Positions 43,787 through 53,971 are shown, counted from the first letter of the stretch. The stretch: 64,000 nt of DNA from Rhizobium sp. PDO1-076 (GCF_000247475.1 NZ_AHZC01000333.1:45027-109026), one strand, 5' to 3'. The notes: generated from the letters alone by a model not told the origin. Program-made: numbers and translations.

Positions 43787-46059
43787 ACGAAGGGCACCTC
43801 ATGCGACAGGGGCAGGCGCCGATGGCGCTTGCCGGTGATTGCGAAGATGGCGTTGGCCAGCGCCGGCATGATCGGAGGTGTTCCCGGTTCGCCGGCGCCG
43901 CCCATGCGTTCGGAATTTTCTAGCAATTCGACGGAGATGGCCGGACACTGGCTGATCCGCAGGGCATCGTAGTCGTGGAAATTCGATTGCTGCACCACTC
44001 CGTCGGTAAAGGTGATTTCCTGGCCGATGGCGGCAGAAAGGCCGTAGACAATGCCTGACATCATCTGTGCCTTGAAGTTCAAGGGATCGAGCACGATGCC
44101 GGGATCGGCGGCGCAGAAGACTTTCGTTACCTCTATCGCACCGTTGCGGTCTGCGACTTCTACGACCTCGGCGACCCATGTGCCGAAGGACAGCGCAAAT
44201 GCGATGCCACGTGCCTGACCTTTGGGGAGCGGCGTTGACCATGCCGACATGTCCGCCACCTTGTCGATGACGCCGAGAGCTGCCGGATGGGCGGCCAGCA
44301 ATTCCCGGCGCAGGGCGAGCGGATCGTGGCCACCGGCATGGGCGATCTCGTCGATGAAGCTCTCGTGCGTGAAGGTGTTGAAGGAGTAGCCGACCGACCG
44401 CCAGAAGCCGACCGGGACGGCGAGATCGACCTTGCGGCCATCGATGCGGTAGTTCTCGATAGCGTAAGGCTGGTTGTAGGCGCCATCGAGCAGCGAATTG
44501 TCCGGCCCGCCAACGGGAAGGCCCGGAAAATAGCGGCCGAGCGCGCTGGCAATCACCGAAGGCGAGGCGACGGATCCGATCACGGCCTTCGGCTTTCCGT
44601 TCTGGTCGAGCACGGCCTTGTATCGTGACTTCGCCATTGGCCGGTAAGGGCCATGGGTCATGTCCTCCTCGCGGGTCCAGACGAGTTTGATCGGGCGGCC
44701 TTTCATGCGCTGGGCGATGCGGATGGCGTAGTCGGCGTAGTCCGGTTCGATGCGCCGTCCGAAGCCGCCGCCGAGGAAGGTGGTGTGCACCTTGATCTTG
44801 TCGTGCTCGAAGCCGGTAATGCGGGCGGCGGCATATTGAATGATCGTCGGCCCCTGATTGGGTGCCCAGACTTCGACGTCCGTGTCCGTGACCAGTGCCG
44901 TCGCGTTCATCGGCTCCATGGTCGCATGCGAGAGAAAGGGCACGTCATATTCGGCTTCGACGAGGTTCTCGCGCGCTGCGTCGGCGAATACCAGGTCCGG
45001 GTCGCCCAGGGTGCGAAGCGAGAAGCTGTCCGTGCCGTCGAGAGCTGCCGTGTGAAGCGCCTCCATCTCGGTGGTGGAGGCCGGTATCGGACCCATTTCC
45101 CATTCGACGGTGATCGCCTCGATGGCCTTGAAGGCGCGCCAGGTATTGTCGGCTATGACGGCGACACCCTGTCCATAGGGGCTGTCGATGGCGATCACCT
45201 GTTCGACCCCGGGCATGGAGCGGGCGGCGTTGCCGTCGAAGCTCCTGACCCGACCGCCGGGACTTGGGTTCATGCGCACAGTCGCATAGAGCATGTCCGG
45301 CAAATCGACATCGACGCCGAAGATCGGGGCGCCGGTGACCTTGGCGAGCATGTCCTTGCGTGGCTGCGGCTTGCCGAGGATGGTCCAGTCGCTCCGGGGC
45401 TTGAGCCGGGCTTCGACTTTGGCAGAGAGCGGCGCGGCCTCGAGCGCCAGTTCGCCATAGGTGGCGCTACGACCGCTGGCAGGATCGGTGACCACGCCAG
45501 CGTTTGCTTCCAGGCTATAGGTAGCGACATTCCAGCGTGCCGCTGCTGCGGCCTTCAAGGCTTCGCGCGCGGCAGCACCCGCGTGGCGCAGCTTGTCGAA
45601 GTGGTCGATCATCGAACTCGATCCGCCGGTAAACTGGATGGAGACCAGTTTCGCCACGACGCCGAGCGCACCGCGCAGGCTTTCTGCAACTAGCCCGTCG
45701 TCAAACTGTGGCAGGGGCGCGCCTTCGCGCATTGCGGCAGCGTTGTAGTAGGCAGCCGATGCCGGGCCATGCTCGATGGTAACCTGGTCCAGCGTGACGT
45801 CGAGTTCTTCGGCCAACAGGGCTGCCAATGTAGTGTAGCTGCCCTGACCCATTTCGGCGCGCGGCGCGATGATCGTGATGCGATTGTCGGACGAGATCTT
45901 GAGGTAGGGATTGAAAGTTGCCTCGCCCGCGCCGAGGTCTTTTTCCAGCGGATTTTCAGGCGGCGTCGCATAGCGGTAATAGCCGAAGGCGACGCCGCCT
46001 GTCAGCGCGATGGCACCGAAGAGGAAAGAGCGTCTTGTGACTGTTCCGAGGGTCGACAT
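43783..46059 (-). CDS. Molybdopterin-binding oxidoreductase, large subunit (IorB-like), Tat-exported
   Basis: 758 residues from ATG 46059 (GGGAG upstream). The N-terminus has a twin-arginine signal, VTRRSFLFG, followed by a hydrophobic segment, so the folded enzyme is sent to the periplasm or stays membrane-anchored. Xanthine-oxidase-family segments follow: [35 protein letters not shown], and the active-site Glu in [12 protein letters not shown] near the end. This is the isoquinoline 1-oxidoreductase beta type, acting on N-heterocycles or aldehydes by hydroxylation with molybdopterin cytosine dinucleotide. It starts 2 bp after its iron-sulfur partner. No cytochrome c or Mo-cofactor chaperone gene accompanies it here. 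The substrate is unknown. Confidence 0.9.
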   Translation of the reverse strand: MSTLGTVTRRSFLFGAIALTGGVAFGYYRYATPPENPLEKDLGAGEATFNPYLKISSDNRITIIAPRAEMGQGSYTTLAALLAEELDVTLDQVTIEHGPASAAYYNAAAMREGAPLPQFDDGLVAESLRGALGVVAKLVSIQFTGGSSSMIDHFDKLRHAGAAAREALKAAAAARWNVATYSLEANAGVVTDPASGRSATYGELALEAAPLSAKVEARLKPRSDWTILGKPQPRKDMLAKVTGAPIFGVDVDLPDMLYATVRMNPSPGGRVRSFDGNAARSMPGVEQVIAIDSPYGQGVAVIADNTWRAFKAIEAITVEWEMGPIPASTTEMEALHTAALDGTDSFSLRTLGDPDLVFADAARENLVEAEYDVPFLSHATMEPMNATALVTDTDVEVWAPNQGPTIIQYAAARITGFEHDKIKVHTTFLGGGFGRRIEPDYADYAIRIAQRMKGRPIKLVWTREEDMTHGPYRPMAKSRYKAVLDQNGKPKAVIGSVASPSVIASALGRYFPGLPVGGPDNSLLDGAYNQPYAIENYRIDGRKVDLAVPVGFWRSVGYSFNTFTHESFIDEIAHAGGHDPLALRRELLAAHPAALGVIDKVADMSAWSTPLPKGQARGIAFALSFGTWVAEVVEVADRNGAIEVTKVFCAADPGIVLDPLNFKAQMMSGIVYGLSAAIGQEITFTDGVVQQSNFHDYDALRISQCPAISVELLENSERMGGAGEPGTPPIMPALANAIFAITGKRHRRLPLSHEVPFV

Positions 46060-46061
46060 GC

Positions 46062-46520
46062 TCAAGCTCCCGCCAGTTGGCCGGCTGCACGATGAATGGC
46101 AGCACGGATACGGGGATAGGTGCCGCAACGACAGAGATTGCCGGTCATGGCAGCATCAATGTCGTCATCGGTGGGTCTGGGATTGGCTTCGAGCAAGGCC
46201 ACGGCACTCATGATCTGCCCGGCCTGACAGTAACCGCATTGAGCCACCTGCTCATCTATCCACGCCTGCTGGACAGGATGTAGGCTTGTGTCATCGGCAA
46301 GCCCGTCGATGGTCCGTACCGGGGTAATGACGTCGCCGACAAGCGTTTGGCAGGAGCGCACGGCCTCGCCGTCGATGATCACGGTGCAGGCGCCGCAAAG
46401 GCCGGCGCCGCAGCCGAATTTTGGTCCCTTGATGTTGAGGATATCCCTCAGCGCCCAGAGCAGCGGCATGTCGGGCTCGACCTCAATCGCGTGGGATGTG
46501 CCATTGACGATGATGTTCAC
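46062..46520 (-). CDS. [2Fe-2S] small subunit of molybdenum oxidoreductase (IorA-like)
   Basis: 152 residues. The N-terminal plant-type ferredoxin half has the cysteine set CGAGLCGAC plus Cys in AVRSC. The C-terminal helical half has CGYCQAGQ and CRCGTY for the second [2Fe-2S] cluster. This is the standard small subunit of xanthine-oxidase-family enzymes (IorA, CoxS). The start is GTG 46518-46520 with GGAG six bases upstream. It lacks its own signal, so it is presumably co-exported with the Tat-signal large subunit. First gene of the two-gene operon, divergent from a TetR regulator. Confidence 0.93.
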   Translation of the reverse strand: MNIIVNGTSHAIEVEPDMPLLWALRDILNIKGPKFGCGAGLCGACTVIIDGEAVRSCQTLVGDVITPVRTIDGLADDTSLHPVQQAWIDEQVAQCGYCQAGQIMSAVALLEANPRPTDDDIDAAMTGNLCRCGTYPRIRAAIHRAAGQLAGA

Positions 46521-46562
46521 GAATGTCTCCGGTTCGACTATAAGGGTGCTTCAACGAGGAAA

Positions 46563-46589
46563 TTTGACATAATGACAAAAAATGTCAAA
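46563..46589. promoter_or_regulatory. Candidate TetR operator between iorA-like gene and tetR
   Basis: TTTGACAT (46563-46570) and ATGTCAAA (46582-46589) are perfect inverted arms with an 11-bp spacer. A further TGACA lies inside at 46573 and a related CGTCA just after. The element spans the proposed tetR ATG and lies 43-69 bp upstream of the iorA start, so a bound repressor would shut both genes. Confidence 0.65.
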
Positions 46590-47183
46590 ACGTCAATCAT
46601 GGATGACACAAAGACAGACCAGCGCCGGGCGATCGTTCTGCGGGAGGCGTTTAGTGCCTTCACGCACTATGGCTTCAAGCGCACGACGATGGACGATATT
46701 GCCCGCGCTGCCGGCATATCGCGGCCGGCACTTTATCTTGTCTATCGCAACAAGGCGGACATATTCCGCGCCTGCATGCTGTCGATGATGGACGAGATGC
46801 GAGCGCGCGTCGCTGCCTGTTTTGCGGGAGATGCGGATGTCGTCCGCAAGGTCGAGCAGGCTCTGGACGAGGGTATCCTCAGGCCGCATCGCGAGATTTC
46901 CGCCACCACACACGGCGCGGAGATCTTCGACACCAGCCATGAGTTCGCGGCCGACCTCTTCCTTGCCTGGATGCAGACGATGGAAGAAGAGATTGCCAGG
47001 GGTCTGCAGGCGGAGGCGCAAGCCGGCCGTATCACATTCGTGTCAGGGCTTTCGCCTGCGACGGTTGCCTCCTTGATGCTGGACGCGGTCGAAGGCATGA
47101 AGAGCCGCAATTCCGACATGGATCTGGTGGCAGAGAAAATCCGGCATCTGGTCTGCCTTATGATCGGTCCGCTGATCAGGTAG
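46572..47183 (+). CDS. TetR-family regulator (divergent from iorAB-like genes)
   Basis: 203 residues if translation starts at ATG 46572 (GAGGA 11 bases upstream); ATG 46599 (MDDTKTDQRR) is a plausible alternative giving 194 residues, which would put the palindrome wholly upstream of the start. The helix-turn-helix reads AFSAFTHYGFKRTTMDDIAR, AAGISRPALYLVYRNKADIF. The ligand domain is unspecific. Divergent from the molybdenum oxidoreductase operon, with a palindromic site between, so it most likely represses that operon in the absence of its substrate (inference). Confidence 0.88.
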   Translation: MTKNVKTSIMDDTKTDQRRAIVLREAFSAFTHYGFKRTTMDDIARAAGISRPALYLVYRNKADIFRACMLSMMDEMRARVAACFAGDADVVRKVEQALDEGILRPHREISATTHGAEIFDTSHEFAADLFLAWMQTMEEEIARGLQAEAQAGRITFVSGLSPATVASLMLDAVEGMKSRNSDMDLVAEKIRHLVCLMIGPLIR

Positions 47184-47282
47184 GCTTGGCCCGGATTGCC
47201 GGCAGACTGTCGCATCCGGTTGACAATTTCAGGGCTTTGGGCCACCTCCATGTCACATTAGAGACTTTCAGAGACGACGCTC

Positions 47283-48533
47283 ATGTCCACAGCAGACGCA
47301 TATGATCCGAAACCGCGCCGCGCTTCTGTCGCCGTCGATGTCGGGGGCGTGATTATCGGTGGCGGTGCACCGGTCGTGGTGCAGTCGATGACCAATACCG
47401 ATACGGCCGATATCGACGCGACCGTTGCCCAGGTTGCTGCCCTCTACAAGGCAGGTTCGGAAGTCGTGCGCATCACCGTCGACCGTGACGAAAGCGCTGC
47501 CGCCGTGCCGAAGATCCGCGAGCGTCTGCTCAGGCTCGGCATGGATGTGCCGCTGATCGGCGACTTCCACTATATCGGCCATCGGCTGCTCGCCGATCAT
47601 CCGGCCTGCGCCGAAGCGCTGGCGAAATACCGCATCAATCCGGGCAATGTCGGCTTCAAAGACAAGAAGGACAAGCAGTTCGGCGATATCGTCGAGATGG
47701 CGATCCGTTACGACAAGCCGGTGCGCATCGGCGTCAACTGGGGCTCGCTCGACCAGGAATTGCTGACGAGCCTGATGGACAAGAACCAGGCGGAAGGATT
47801 TCCGCTGTCCGCCCGTCAGGTCACCCGAGAAGCCATCGTGCAGTCCGCGCTGATTTCCGCCGAACTTGCCGAGGATATCGGCCTGCCGCGCAACCGCATC
47901 ATCCTGTCGGCCAAGGTCAGTCAGGTCCAGGACCTGATCGCAGTCTATTCGATGATCGCCGACCGGTCGGACCATGCGCTGCATCTCGGACTGACCGAAG
48001 CGGGCATGGGCACAAAGGGCATCGTCGCGTCGTCGGCAGCCATGGGTTTTGTGCTGCAGCATGGCATCGGTGATACGATCCGTGTTTCCCTGACGCCGGA
48101 GCCGAACGGCGATCGCACGCGCGAGGTGCAGGTGGCGCAGGAACTGCTGCAGGTCATGGGGTTCCGCCAGTTCGTGCCCGTGGTTGCGGCCTGTCCCGGT
48201 TGCGGCCGCACGACCTCCACCGTGTTCCAGGAGCTTGCCCAGAAGATCCAGGACGACCTGCGCAAGAACATGCCGGTGTGGCGGGACAAGTATCCGGGCG
48301 TCGAGGGCCTCAACGTGGCGGTGATGGGCTGCATCGTCAACGGACCGGGGGAAAGCAAACACGCCGATATCGGCATCTCGCTTCCCGGTACGGGGGAAAA
48401 TCCGGCGGCGCCGATCTTTATCGACGGGCAGAAGGCGATGACCTTGCGCGGCCCCAATATCGCCAGCGACTTCGAAGCATTGGTGGCAGACTATATCGAG
48501 AAGCGCTACGGTCAAAAGACGGCGGCGGAGTAA
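47283..48533 (+). CDS. ispG: 4-hydroxy-3-methylbut-2-en-1-yl diphosphate synthase (flavodoxin)
   Basis: 416 residues. It begins with [20 protein letters not shown] and [19 protein letters not shown], the strongly conserved IspG/GcpE N-terminus. The [4Fe-4S] ligands are in [16 protein letters not shown] (two Cys) and [17 protein letters not shown] (third Cys). It performs the penultimate step of the MEP isoprenoid pathway, reducing MEcPP to HMBPP. The polyprenyl synthetase 3 kb away uses the resulting C5 units. The ribosome site is weak (GAGACGACG). Sequence and length are entirely normal. Confidence 0.97.
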   Translation: MSTADAYDPKPRRASVAVDVGGVIIGGGAPVVVQSMTNTDTADIDATVAQVAALYKAGSEVVRITVDRDESAAAVPKIRERLLRLGMDVPLIGDFHYIGHRLLADHPACAEALAKYRINPGNVGFKDKKDKQFGDIVEMAIRYDKPVRIGVNWGSLDQELLTSLMDKNQAEGFPLSARQVTREAIVQSALISAELAEDIGLPRNRIILSAKVSQVQDLIAVYSMIADRSDHALHLGLTEAGMGTKGIVASSAAMGFVLQHGIGDTIRVSLTPEPNGDRTREVQVAQELLQVMGFRQFVPVVAACPGCGRTTSTVFQELAQKIQDDLRKNMPVWRDKYPGVEGLNVAVMGCIVNGPGESKHADIGISLPGTGENPAAPIFIDGQKAMTLRGPNIASDFEALVADYIEKRYGQKTAAE

Positions 48534-48610
48534 CGGCGGGACTGCAACTTTATCTTGCCGCAATTTCACTGTTCAGGGATTATCAGCCTGTTCTTGGAGG
48601 GACATCCAGC

Positions 48611-49273
48611 ATGATCAAGAAGATTGCCATCGTCGCGCTGTCTGCGACTTTCCTGAGTGCCTGCACAACGACTGACCCCTATACGGGCCAGCAGAAAGTT
48701 TCCAATACCGCAGGTGGTGCCGCGCTCGGTGCCGCTGTCGGCGCACTCGGTGGCCTTGCCGTTGGCGGCTCGCCCGTCGGTCGCCGTAATGCCGCGCTGA
48801 TCGGTGCTGGTGTCGGCGCTCTGGCCGGTGGCGCCATCGGCAACTACATGGACACACAGGAATCCGAGCTGCGGGCGCAGCTTCAGGGCACCGGCGTCTC
48901 GGTTACGCGTAACGGCGACCGCATCATCCTCAACATGCCGTCGAACATCACCTTCGCAAGCGACCAGGATCAGGTGATCCCGGCCTTCTACGCGACGCTC
49001 GATTCGGTCGCGATCGTGCTGAACAAATTCGGCCGGACCCTCATCGACGTCAACGGTCATACCGACTCGACGGGCAGCCTGCAGCACAACCAGGCCCTGT
49101 CGGAACGCCGCGCTGCGTCGGTCGCCAATTATCTCGGCAGCCGTGGCGTCGACCAGCGTCGCATGTCGACCTTGGGCTTCGGTCCGTCGCAGCCGGTGGC
49201 ATCGAATGCGACGCCGGACGGCCGCGCACTCAACCGCCGCGTCGAAGTGCAGATCGCTCCGATCACCCAGTAA
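48611..49273 (+). CDS. OmpA-family outer-membrane lipoprotein (YiaD-like)
   Basis: 220 residues from ATG 48611 with TTGGAGGG upstream. A type II signal peptide ends in the lipobox LSAC with Cys18 as the lipidated residue. Residues about 35-90 are a glycine-zipper (GGAALGAAVGALGGLAVGG, then LIGAGVGALAGGAIG) able to insert or pack in membrane. The C-terminal half is an OmpA/MotB peptidoglycan-binding domain with VNGHTDSTGS and LSERRAASVANYL. Domain order matches E. coli YiaD. It would anchor the outer membrane to peptidoglycan. A strong terminator follows 22 bp after the stop. Confidence 0.92.
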   Translation: MIKKIAIVALSATFLSACTTTDPYTGQQKVSNTAGGAALGAAVGALGGLAVGGSPVGRRNAALIGAGVGALAGGAIGNYMDTQESELRAQLQGTGVSVTRNGDRIILNMPSNITFASDQDQVIPAFYATLDSVAIVLNKFGRTLIDVNGHTDSTGSLQHNQALSERRAASVANYLGSRGVDQRRMSTLGFGPSQPVASNATPDGRALNRRVEVQIAPITQ

Positions 49274-49295
49274 ATCCGGGTTCGGGGATCATTCG

Positions 49296-49324
49296 AAAGG
49301 CGCCGCCGCAAGCGGCGCCTTTTT
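49296..49324. terminator. Bidirectional terminator
   Basis: Perfect 11-bp stem AAAGGCGCCGC / GCGGCGCCTTT, loop CGCAA, followed by TT and then CG. On the minus strand the arm AAAGGCG... gives the T-run, so it can also end the LysE-type gene at 49331. Confidence 0.88.
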
Positions 49325-49330
49325 CGTTGG

Positions 49331-49966
49331 TCAGCGGGTCAGGAGAAGCTTGGTGCCGGCTGCGGCAAAAAGCACGCCGAGCGTGCCGTCGATGGCGCGG
49401 CGGGCGCTCTTGTAGATCTTCAGGGCCCGCGGCGTCGAAAAGAGCAGTGCGTAGCCCATGAAGACGCAGAAACCCGTCACCAGGCAGCCGCCGACGATCA
49501 GCGCGACGGCAGTCGCTGACGCATGCGGCGGCAGGCCGAGCGAGATGATCGCCAGCCAGCCAAAGATCGCCTTGGGGTTGGTCAGGTGGACGGCATAGCC
49601 GAGGAGAAAATTGCGCTTCAGGCTCTGGCGGCTGCCTGCGGTCCATTGGGCGGGATCCGCAGCGGTTGTTGCCGAGCGGAAAGCCCGCCATGCCAGATAG
49701 AGCATGTAGAGCCCGCCGAGGATGCGCAGGATGACCAGCGACTGGGCGTAATGCGTGAGCAGTGCGGCAAGGCCGAGCGACGCCGCCGTCGCCCAGGTTG
49801 CCGAACCGGCAAAGATGCCGGCCGCCGTGGCGATGCCGCGGCTGCGGCCCTGGCCGATGGAGACCGATGCGATCGCCATCGTCGCGGGACCGGGGCTGAT
49901 GACGGCGACCAGGTAGACGAGATAGGTCGAGAAGATCTGCGGCAGGTGTTGCAGGATATCATTCAT
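49331..49966 (-). CDS. LysE/RhtB-family exporter
   Basis: 211 residues from ATG 49966, where homologues begin (MNDILQHLPQIF). Six predicted helices. The signature AVISPGPATMAIASVSIGQG is the LysE/RhtB N-terminal motif, and NFLLGYAVHLTNPKAIFGWL is the conserved central segment. Members export amino acids or homoserine lactones. It converges on the YiaD-like gene and shares its terminator. The hisC stop is 63 bp upstream on the same strand, so it may be co-transcribed with hisC. Confidence 0.9.
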   Translation of the reverse strand: MNDILQHLPQIFSTYLVYLVAVISPGPATMAIASVSIGQGRSRGIATAAGIFAGSATWATAASLGLAALLTHYAQSLVILRILGGLYMLYLAWRAFRSATTAADPAQWTAGSRQSLKRNFLLGYAVHLTNPKAIFGWLAIISLGLPPHASATAVALIVGGCLVTGFCVFMGYALLFSTPRALKIYKSARRAIDGTLGVLFAAAGTKLLLTR

Positions 49967-50029
49967 CCGAAGCGTTCCGGTATCGTGGCGGGAAACTTTA
50001 CGATAGCCGGAACTGCAGCACGCCACACG

Positions 50030-51085
50030 TCAGATGATTTGATCGATCGCGGTCAGAAACTGATGGCATTCCTGCTCGGTGCCGATGGTGATGCGCAGAT
50101 AGTCTGCGATTCGAGCCTTGTTGAAGTGGCGCACAAGGATCGCGCGTTCGCGCAGTGCCTTGGCCAGATCGATGCCCTGATGAGCCGGATGGCGGGCGAA
50201 AAGGAAATTGGTCTTCGACGGCAGTACCTCGAAACCGCGCTTTTCGAGTTCTGCGGCAAGCTGTTCGCGGTTGGCGACAATCTTGTTGCGGGTTTGCTCA
50301 AACCAGGTCGTATCCTCGATGGCAGCCGTCGCTGCCGCCTGGGCGATTGCATCAAGGGGATAGGAATTGAAGCTGTCCTTCATGCGCTCCAGCGCCTCGA
50401 TCAGCGGGCGCTGGCCGATGGCAAAGCCGACACGCAGGCCGGCAAGCGAGCGCGACTTGGAGAAGGTCTGCACGACCAGAAGATTGTCGTACCGCTTGAC
50501 GAGCGTGGCAGCGCTCTCGGCGCCGAAATCGACATAAGCCTCGTCGATCACCACGACCTGGTCGCGATGGCTCTCCACGAGCCGCACAATGTCTGCCAGC
50601 GGCAAGGCAATACCGGTCGGGGCGTTGGGATTGGCGAGAATGATCGCGCCGCAGGGGCGGTCGAAGTCCTCGATACGGACTGCGAGGCCGTCGACGAGCG
50701 GCACTTCCTCGACGGTGATGTCGAACAGGCGGGCATAGGTCTTGTAGAAGCTGTAGGTGATATCGGGATAGAGCAGCGGCAGATCATGCTTCAGCAGAGC
50801 GGCGAAGGTGAAGGCCAGCACTTCGTCGGAACCGTTGCCGACGAAGACCTGATCGGTCTCTACGCCATTGCAGGCGGCGATCGACTGCCGCAGCTTCAGC
50901 GAATTGGGATCGGGATAGAGCCGCAGATTGTCACCGGCTGCGGACTTGATCGCTTCGATTACGCGGGGCGAAGGACCGAACGGGTTCTCATTGGTGTTGA
51001 GCTTGATCAGACCTGGGATTTTCGGCTGTTCGCCGGCCACATAGGGCTCGAGGTCGTGAACGCTGCTTGACCAGAATCGGCTCAT
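50030..51085 (-). CDS. hisC: Histidinol-phosphate aminotransferase
   Basis: 351 residues from ATG 51085 (MSRFWSSSVHDLEPYVAGEQ). Family marks are KLNTNENPFGPSP near the N-terminus, VIDEAYVDFGAES with the PLP Asp, and the PLP lysine in VQTFSKSRSLAGLRVG. LRITIGTEQE holds the C-terminal Arg. It transaminates imidazole-acetol phosphate in histidine synthesis; broader aromatic aminotransferase activity is common in alphaproteobacteria that keep more than one copy. It starts 1 bp after the stop of the polyprenyl synthetase, so the two are translationally linked. Confidence 0.93.
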   Translation of the reverse strand: MSRFWSSSVHDLEPYVAGEQPKIPGLIKLNTNENPFGPSPRVIEAIKSAAGDNLRLYPDPNSLKLRQSIAACNGVETDQVFVGNGSDEVLAFTFAALLKHDLPLLYPDITYSFYKTYARLFDITVEEVPLVDGLAVRIEDFDRPCGAIILANPNAPTGIALPLADIVRLVESHRDQVVVIDEAYVDFGAESAATLVKRYDNLLVVQTFSKSRSLAGLRVGFAIGQRPLIEALERMKDSFNSYPLDAIAQAAATAAIEDTTWFEQTRNKIVANREQLAAELEKRGFEVLPSKTNFLFARHPAHQGIDLAKALRERAILVRHFNKARIADYLRITIGTEQECHQFLTAIDQII

Positions 51086-51086
51086 C

Positions 51087-52001
51087 TCAGTTCTTTCTCT
51101 GTGCAATGAAGCGGGCCGCCTCAGCCAGGGGTGCGGCGGCGCTGCCGTAGGGGCTCAGGATCTCGTGTGCTTCGCAGACAAGCCGCGTCAACTCCGCCTC
51201 GGCCCATTCCTGCCCCTTGAGTGCGACCAACGTGCCCTTGCCCTTGGCTGCGTCCTTGCCGGCCGCCTTGCCGAGGGTGGCTGTGTCGGAGGTCAGGTCC
51301 AAGAGGTCGTCGGCCAGCTGGAAGGCGCGGCCGATGACTTCGCCGAAGCGGCGAATGCGAGCGCGGTCCTCTCTGGGCCTGCCGGCGATGATGGCGCCTG
51401 CCTCGCAGGCAAAGCGCAGCAGGGCGCCGGTCTTCATCGACTGAAGCAGAATGATGCCGGCTTCGTCCGGCGGGGTCTTTTCGGCGGCAAGATCCAACGC
51501 CTGGCCGCCCGCCATGCCGCCAATGCCGGCCGCACGGGAAAGCTCGAGCACCAGAGCGATCTTGGCGCTGTCGGGCAGGTCCGTCTCCGGTGCCGCAATG
51601 ATATCGAAGGCATAGGTCAGCAGGCTGTCGCCAGCGAGGATCGCGGTGGCGTAATCATAGGCGATATGCACGGTCGGCTTGCCACGGCGAAGATCATCGT
51701 CGTCCATGGCCGGAAGATCGTCATGCACGAGGGAATAGCTGTGCAGACATTCCAGCGCGCAGCCGACGCGCAACGCCGCTTTCTCGTCGCCGCCAAACAG
51801 ACGGGTGCATTCGATCACCAGATAGGGTCGCAGCCGCTTGCCGCCGTTCAGCGCGCCATAGTGCATGGCCTCGATCAAACGGCCTGGACGGGCGATCTCG
51901 CCATCTCGCGGTCTGGCATCGAGTAGATCCGACAGCGTCGCCTCGACCTGTTCGGCCAAGGCGAGGAGGCTTGTTTCGAAGGGAGTGTCCGGGCGGGTCA
52001 T
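51087..52001 (-). CDS. ispA: Polyprenyl synthetase (farnesyl/geranylgeranyl diphosphate synthase type)
   Basis: 304 residues from ATG 52001 (MTRPDTPFETSL); an in-frame ATG 24 bp earlier is also possible and neither has a clear ribosome site. The first aspartate-rich motif is LVHDDLPAMDDDD and the second is FQLADDLLD. GGKRLRPYLVIE and GGQALDLAAEK are also typical. The insertion of two residues in the first motif (DDxxxxD) is the bacterial FPP-synthase pattern. It condenses IPP with DMAPP/GPP for quinone, hopanoid or cell-wall carrier lipids. Exact chain length cannot be read from sequence. Confidence 0.88.
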   Translation of the reverse strand: MTRPDTPFETSLLALAEQVEATLSDLLDARPRDGEIARPGRLIEAMHYGALNGGKRLRPYLVIECTRLFGGDEKAALRVGCALECLHSYSLVHDDLPAMDDDDLRRGKPTVHIAYDYATAILAGDSLLTYAFDIIAAPETDLPDSAKIALVLELSRAAGIGGMAGGQALDLAAEKTPPDEAGIILLQSMKTGALLRFACEAGAIIAGRPREDRARIRRFGEVIGRAFQLADDLLDLTSDTATLGKAAGKDAAKGKGTLVALKGQEWAEAELTRLVCEAHEILSPYGSAAAPLAEAARFIAQRKN

Positions 52002-52162
52002 AGGGGCTATTTGGCATGCAGCCATGTGGCTGGCAACGGGAATCTGCGGGATGAACGCTGCTCCGGTCTGTCGCCGGACTGGTCATTCGTCAACAGGATG
52101 GGTATGACAGGCGAGACCCTGAACAACTGGACCGATCTTCGTTGACATTGGAAGCCGAGACC

Positions 52163-52882
52163 GTGGAGGACGAGAGCCTTGCAGCAACCGAGGATGAGGG
52201 GCGGCGCATACCGCGTTTGATCCGCAGGGTGCTGATTGCACTGCTCGTGTTTCTGCTGGCGCCTTACGTCCTGATCCTGATCTACCGGGTTGATTTTATC
52301 CGGCCGGTATCGACGCTGATGCTGGCGGATCTGGTGACCTTCCAGGGTTACGATCGCCGCTGGGTGGATTTCGAGGATATTTCACCCAATCTGGTCCGGG
52401 CCGTGATGATGTCCGAAGACGGTCAGTACTGTGCCCATGGCGGCGTGGACTGGAAGCAGATGCGCGGTGTCGTCGACGATGCGCTGGCCGGCGAAGCGAC
52501 GCGTGGTGCGAGCACCATCCCGATGCAGACATCGAAGAACCTGTTTCTCTGGAACAGCCGGTCCTTTGTGCGCAAGGTGCTGGAAATCCCGCTGGCGATG
52601 GTATCGGATTTCATCTGGCCCAAGCAGCGAATGATGGAAATCTATCTGAATATCGCCGAATGGGGCCCCGGGATCTACGGGATCGAGGCGGCGGCTCAGT
52701 ATCATTTCAAGACCTCGGCGACCAAGCTCAGCCCGCGTCAGTCGTCGCTGCTCGCCGTGGCGCTGCCCAATCCGATGGACAGGGTGGCGAGCAAACCCGG
52801 CAATGGCATGAAACGGCTCGCGTCCCTGATCGACCGCCGCGCTAAGCGCTCGGGCGCATATATCACCTGCCTTTATGACTGA
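52163..52882 (+). CDS. mtgA: Monofunctional biosynthetic peptidoglycan transglycosylase
   Basis: 239 residues if started at GTG 52163, which has GGAAG eight bases upstream; TTG codons at 52142 and 52148 are in frame alternatives. One transmembrane helix (about residues 20-42, [20 protein letters not shown]) anchors it. The GT51 catalytic domain shows [16 protein letters not shown] with the catalytic Glu, [17 protein letters not shown], and [20 protein letters not shown]. It polymerises lipid II glycan strands on the outer face of the inner membrane. Divergent from the polyprenyl synthetase. Confidence 0.92.
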   Translation: MEDESLAATEDEGRRIPRLIRRVLIALLVFLLAPYVLILIYRVDFIRPVSTLMLADLVTFQGYDRRWVDFEDISPNLVRAVMMSEDGQYCAHGGVDWKQMRGVVDDALAGEATRGASTIPMQTSKNLFLWNSRSFVRKVLEIPLAMVSDFIWPKQRMMEIYLNIAEWGPGIYGIEAAAQYHFKTSATKLSPRQSSLLAVALPNPMDRVASKPGNGMKRLASLIDRRAKRSGAYITCLYD

Positions 52883-52955
52883 GTTTCATAAGTTTCATTG
52901 GTCCTGAGGCTCGATGGCTCCTAGGTTCGGTTCCAATACAAACCGGGTGCGCGCC

Positions 52956-53603
52956 ATGTCTGAGCTGATCCTCTATATTGCCAACAAGAATTATTCGTCC
53001 TGGTCGTTCCGGCCGTGGATCGCCATGACCGCTGCCGGAGTACCGTTCCGGGAAGAGCTGGTCCGGTTCGGGGAGGGTGCCACCAATCCGAGGTTTCGCG
53101 AGATCTCGCCCACGGGCCGGGTGCCGGTGCTGCACCATGGCGAACTGAGGATCTGGGAATCGCTATCGATCATCGAATATGTGGCGGAGCTCTCTCCGCA
53201 AGCCGGGCTCTGGCCTTCCGATGCCGGGCATCGGGCGATGGCGCGGTCGATCTCGATGGAAATGCTGTCCGGCTTCCGGGCGCTGAGGGGCGCCTGCCCG
53301 ATGAATATCCGCCGGCCGGTGCGGGCCATCGCTCTGCCCGAGGGCGTGGATGGCGATGTGCGGCGGATCGAGCAGATCTGGCGCGAAATGCGCGCCCTGT
53401 CGGGCGGCCCCTTCCTGTTCGGGGCGTTCAGCGCGGCCGATGCGATGTTTGCGCCGGTGGTCAATCGCTTTTCTGCCTATGATCTTGTCCGTGATGGCGA
53501 TACGCTCGACTATATGGCGGCGATGCGTTCGCATCCGGCCTGGCTTGCCTGGGAACAGGCGGCATTGGCCGAAAGCTGGATCGTTCCCGAAGACGAAGCC
53601 TGA
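52956..53603 (+). CDS. Glutathione S-transferase family protein
   Basis: 215 residues from ATG 52956 (MSELILYIANKNYSSWSFRP). The N-terminal thioredoxin fold has the Ser-rich active-site loop NYSSWSFRPW. PTGRVPVLHHGELRIWESLS then gives the cis-Pro and the glutathione gamma-glutamyl site (ES). The C-terminal helical domain includes LFGAFSAADAMFAPVVNRF, the conserved N-capping box region. The YSSWS type is a large bacterial GST group of unknown substrate. It lies between mtgA and rpmF with no clear operon link. Confidence 0.9.
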   Translation: MSELILYIANKNYSSWSFRPWIAMTAAGVPFREELVRFGEGATNPRFREISPTGRVPVLHHGELRIWESLSIIEYVAELSPQAGLWPSDAGHRAMARSISMEMLSGFRALRGACPMNIRRPVRAIALPEGVDGDVRRIEQIWREMRALSGGPFLFGAFSAADAMFAPVVNRFSAYDLVRDGDTLDYMAAMRSHPAWLAWEQAALAESWIVPEDEA

Positions 53604-53759
53604 GCCGGTTCATCGCTAGATTCGAAAAAAGTGTCTCGGGGTCTGGTCAAAGGCCTGGATGGCATGTATAAGCCCGCCAAATTCCGAGATCGAGACAGGT
53701 GCTGTTCGGCCTCATCTGGGCCGCTAAACCTGTTTTGTCCGTCACGTGGAGTAAGTGAA

Positions 53760-53945
53760 ATGGCTGTACCTAAAAGAAAAACAAGCCCGTCCAAGCGCGG
53801 TATGCGCCGCTCTGCAGACGGTTTGAAGGCCCCGACCTATGTCGAGGACAAGAACTCTGGCGAACTGCGCCGTCCGCACCATATCGATCTGAAGACCGGT
53901 ATGTATCGCGGCCGCCAGGTCCTGACGCCGAAGGAAAGCGCATAA
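53760..53945 (+). CDS. rpmF: 50S ribosomal protein L32
   Basis: 61 residues, [20 protein letters not shown], then a region ending [12 protein letters not shown]. This is the standard alphaproteobacterial L32, with the basic N-terminus; it lacks the CxxC zinc motif found in some other bacteria, as is usual here. The start has GTGGAGTAAGTGAAA upstream. A terminator follows 26 bp after the stop. Confidence 0.98.
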   Translation: MAVPKRKTSPSKRGMRRSADGLKAPTYVEDKNSGELRRPHHIDLKTGMYRGRQVLTPKESA

Positions 53946-53971
53946 TCTTCGGATTTGCGTAAGCATTTTGA

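Noticed and set aside
47220..47225. TTGACA before ispG as a -35 box
   Set aside because: No acceptable -10 hexamer at 16-18 bp; may be chance.
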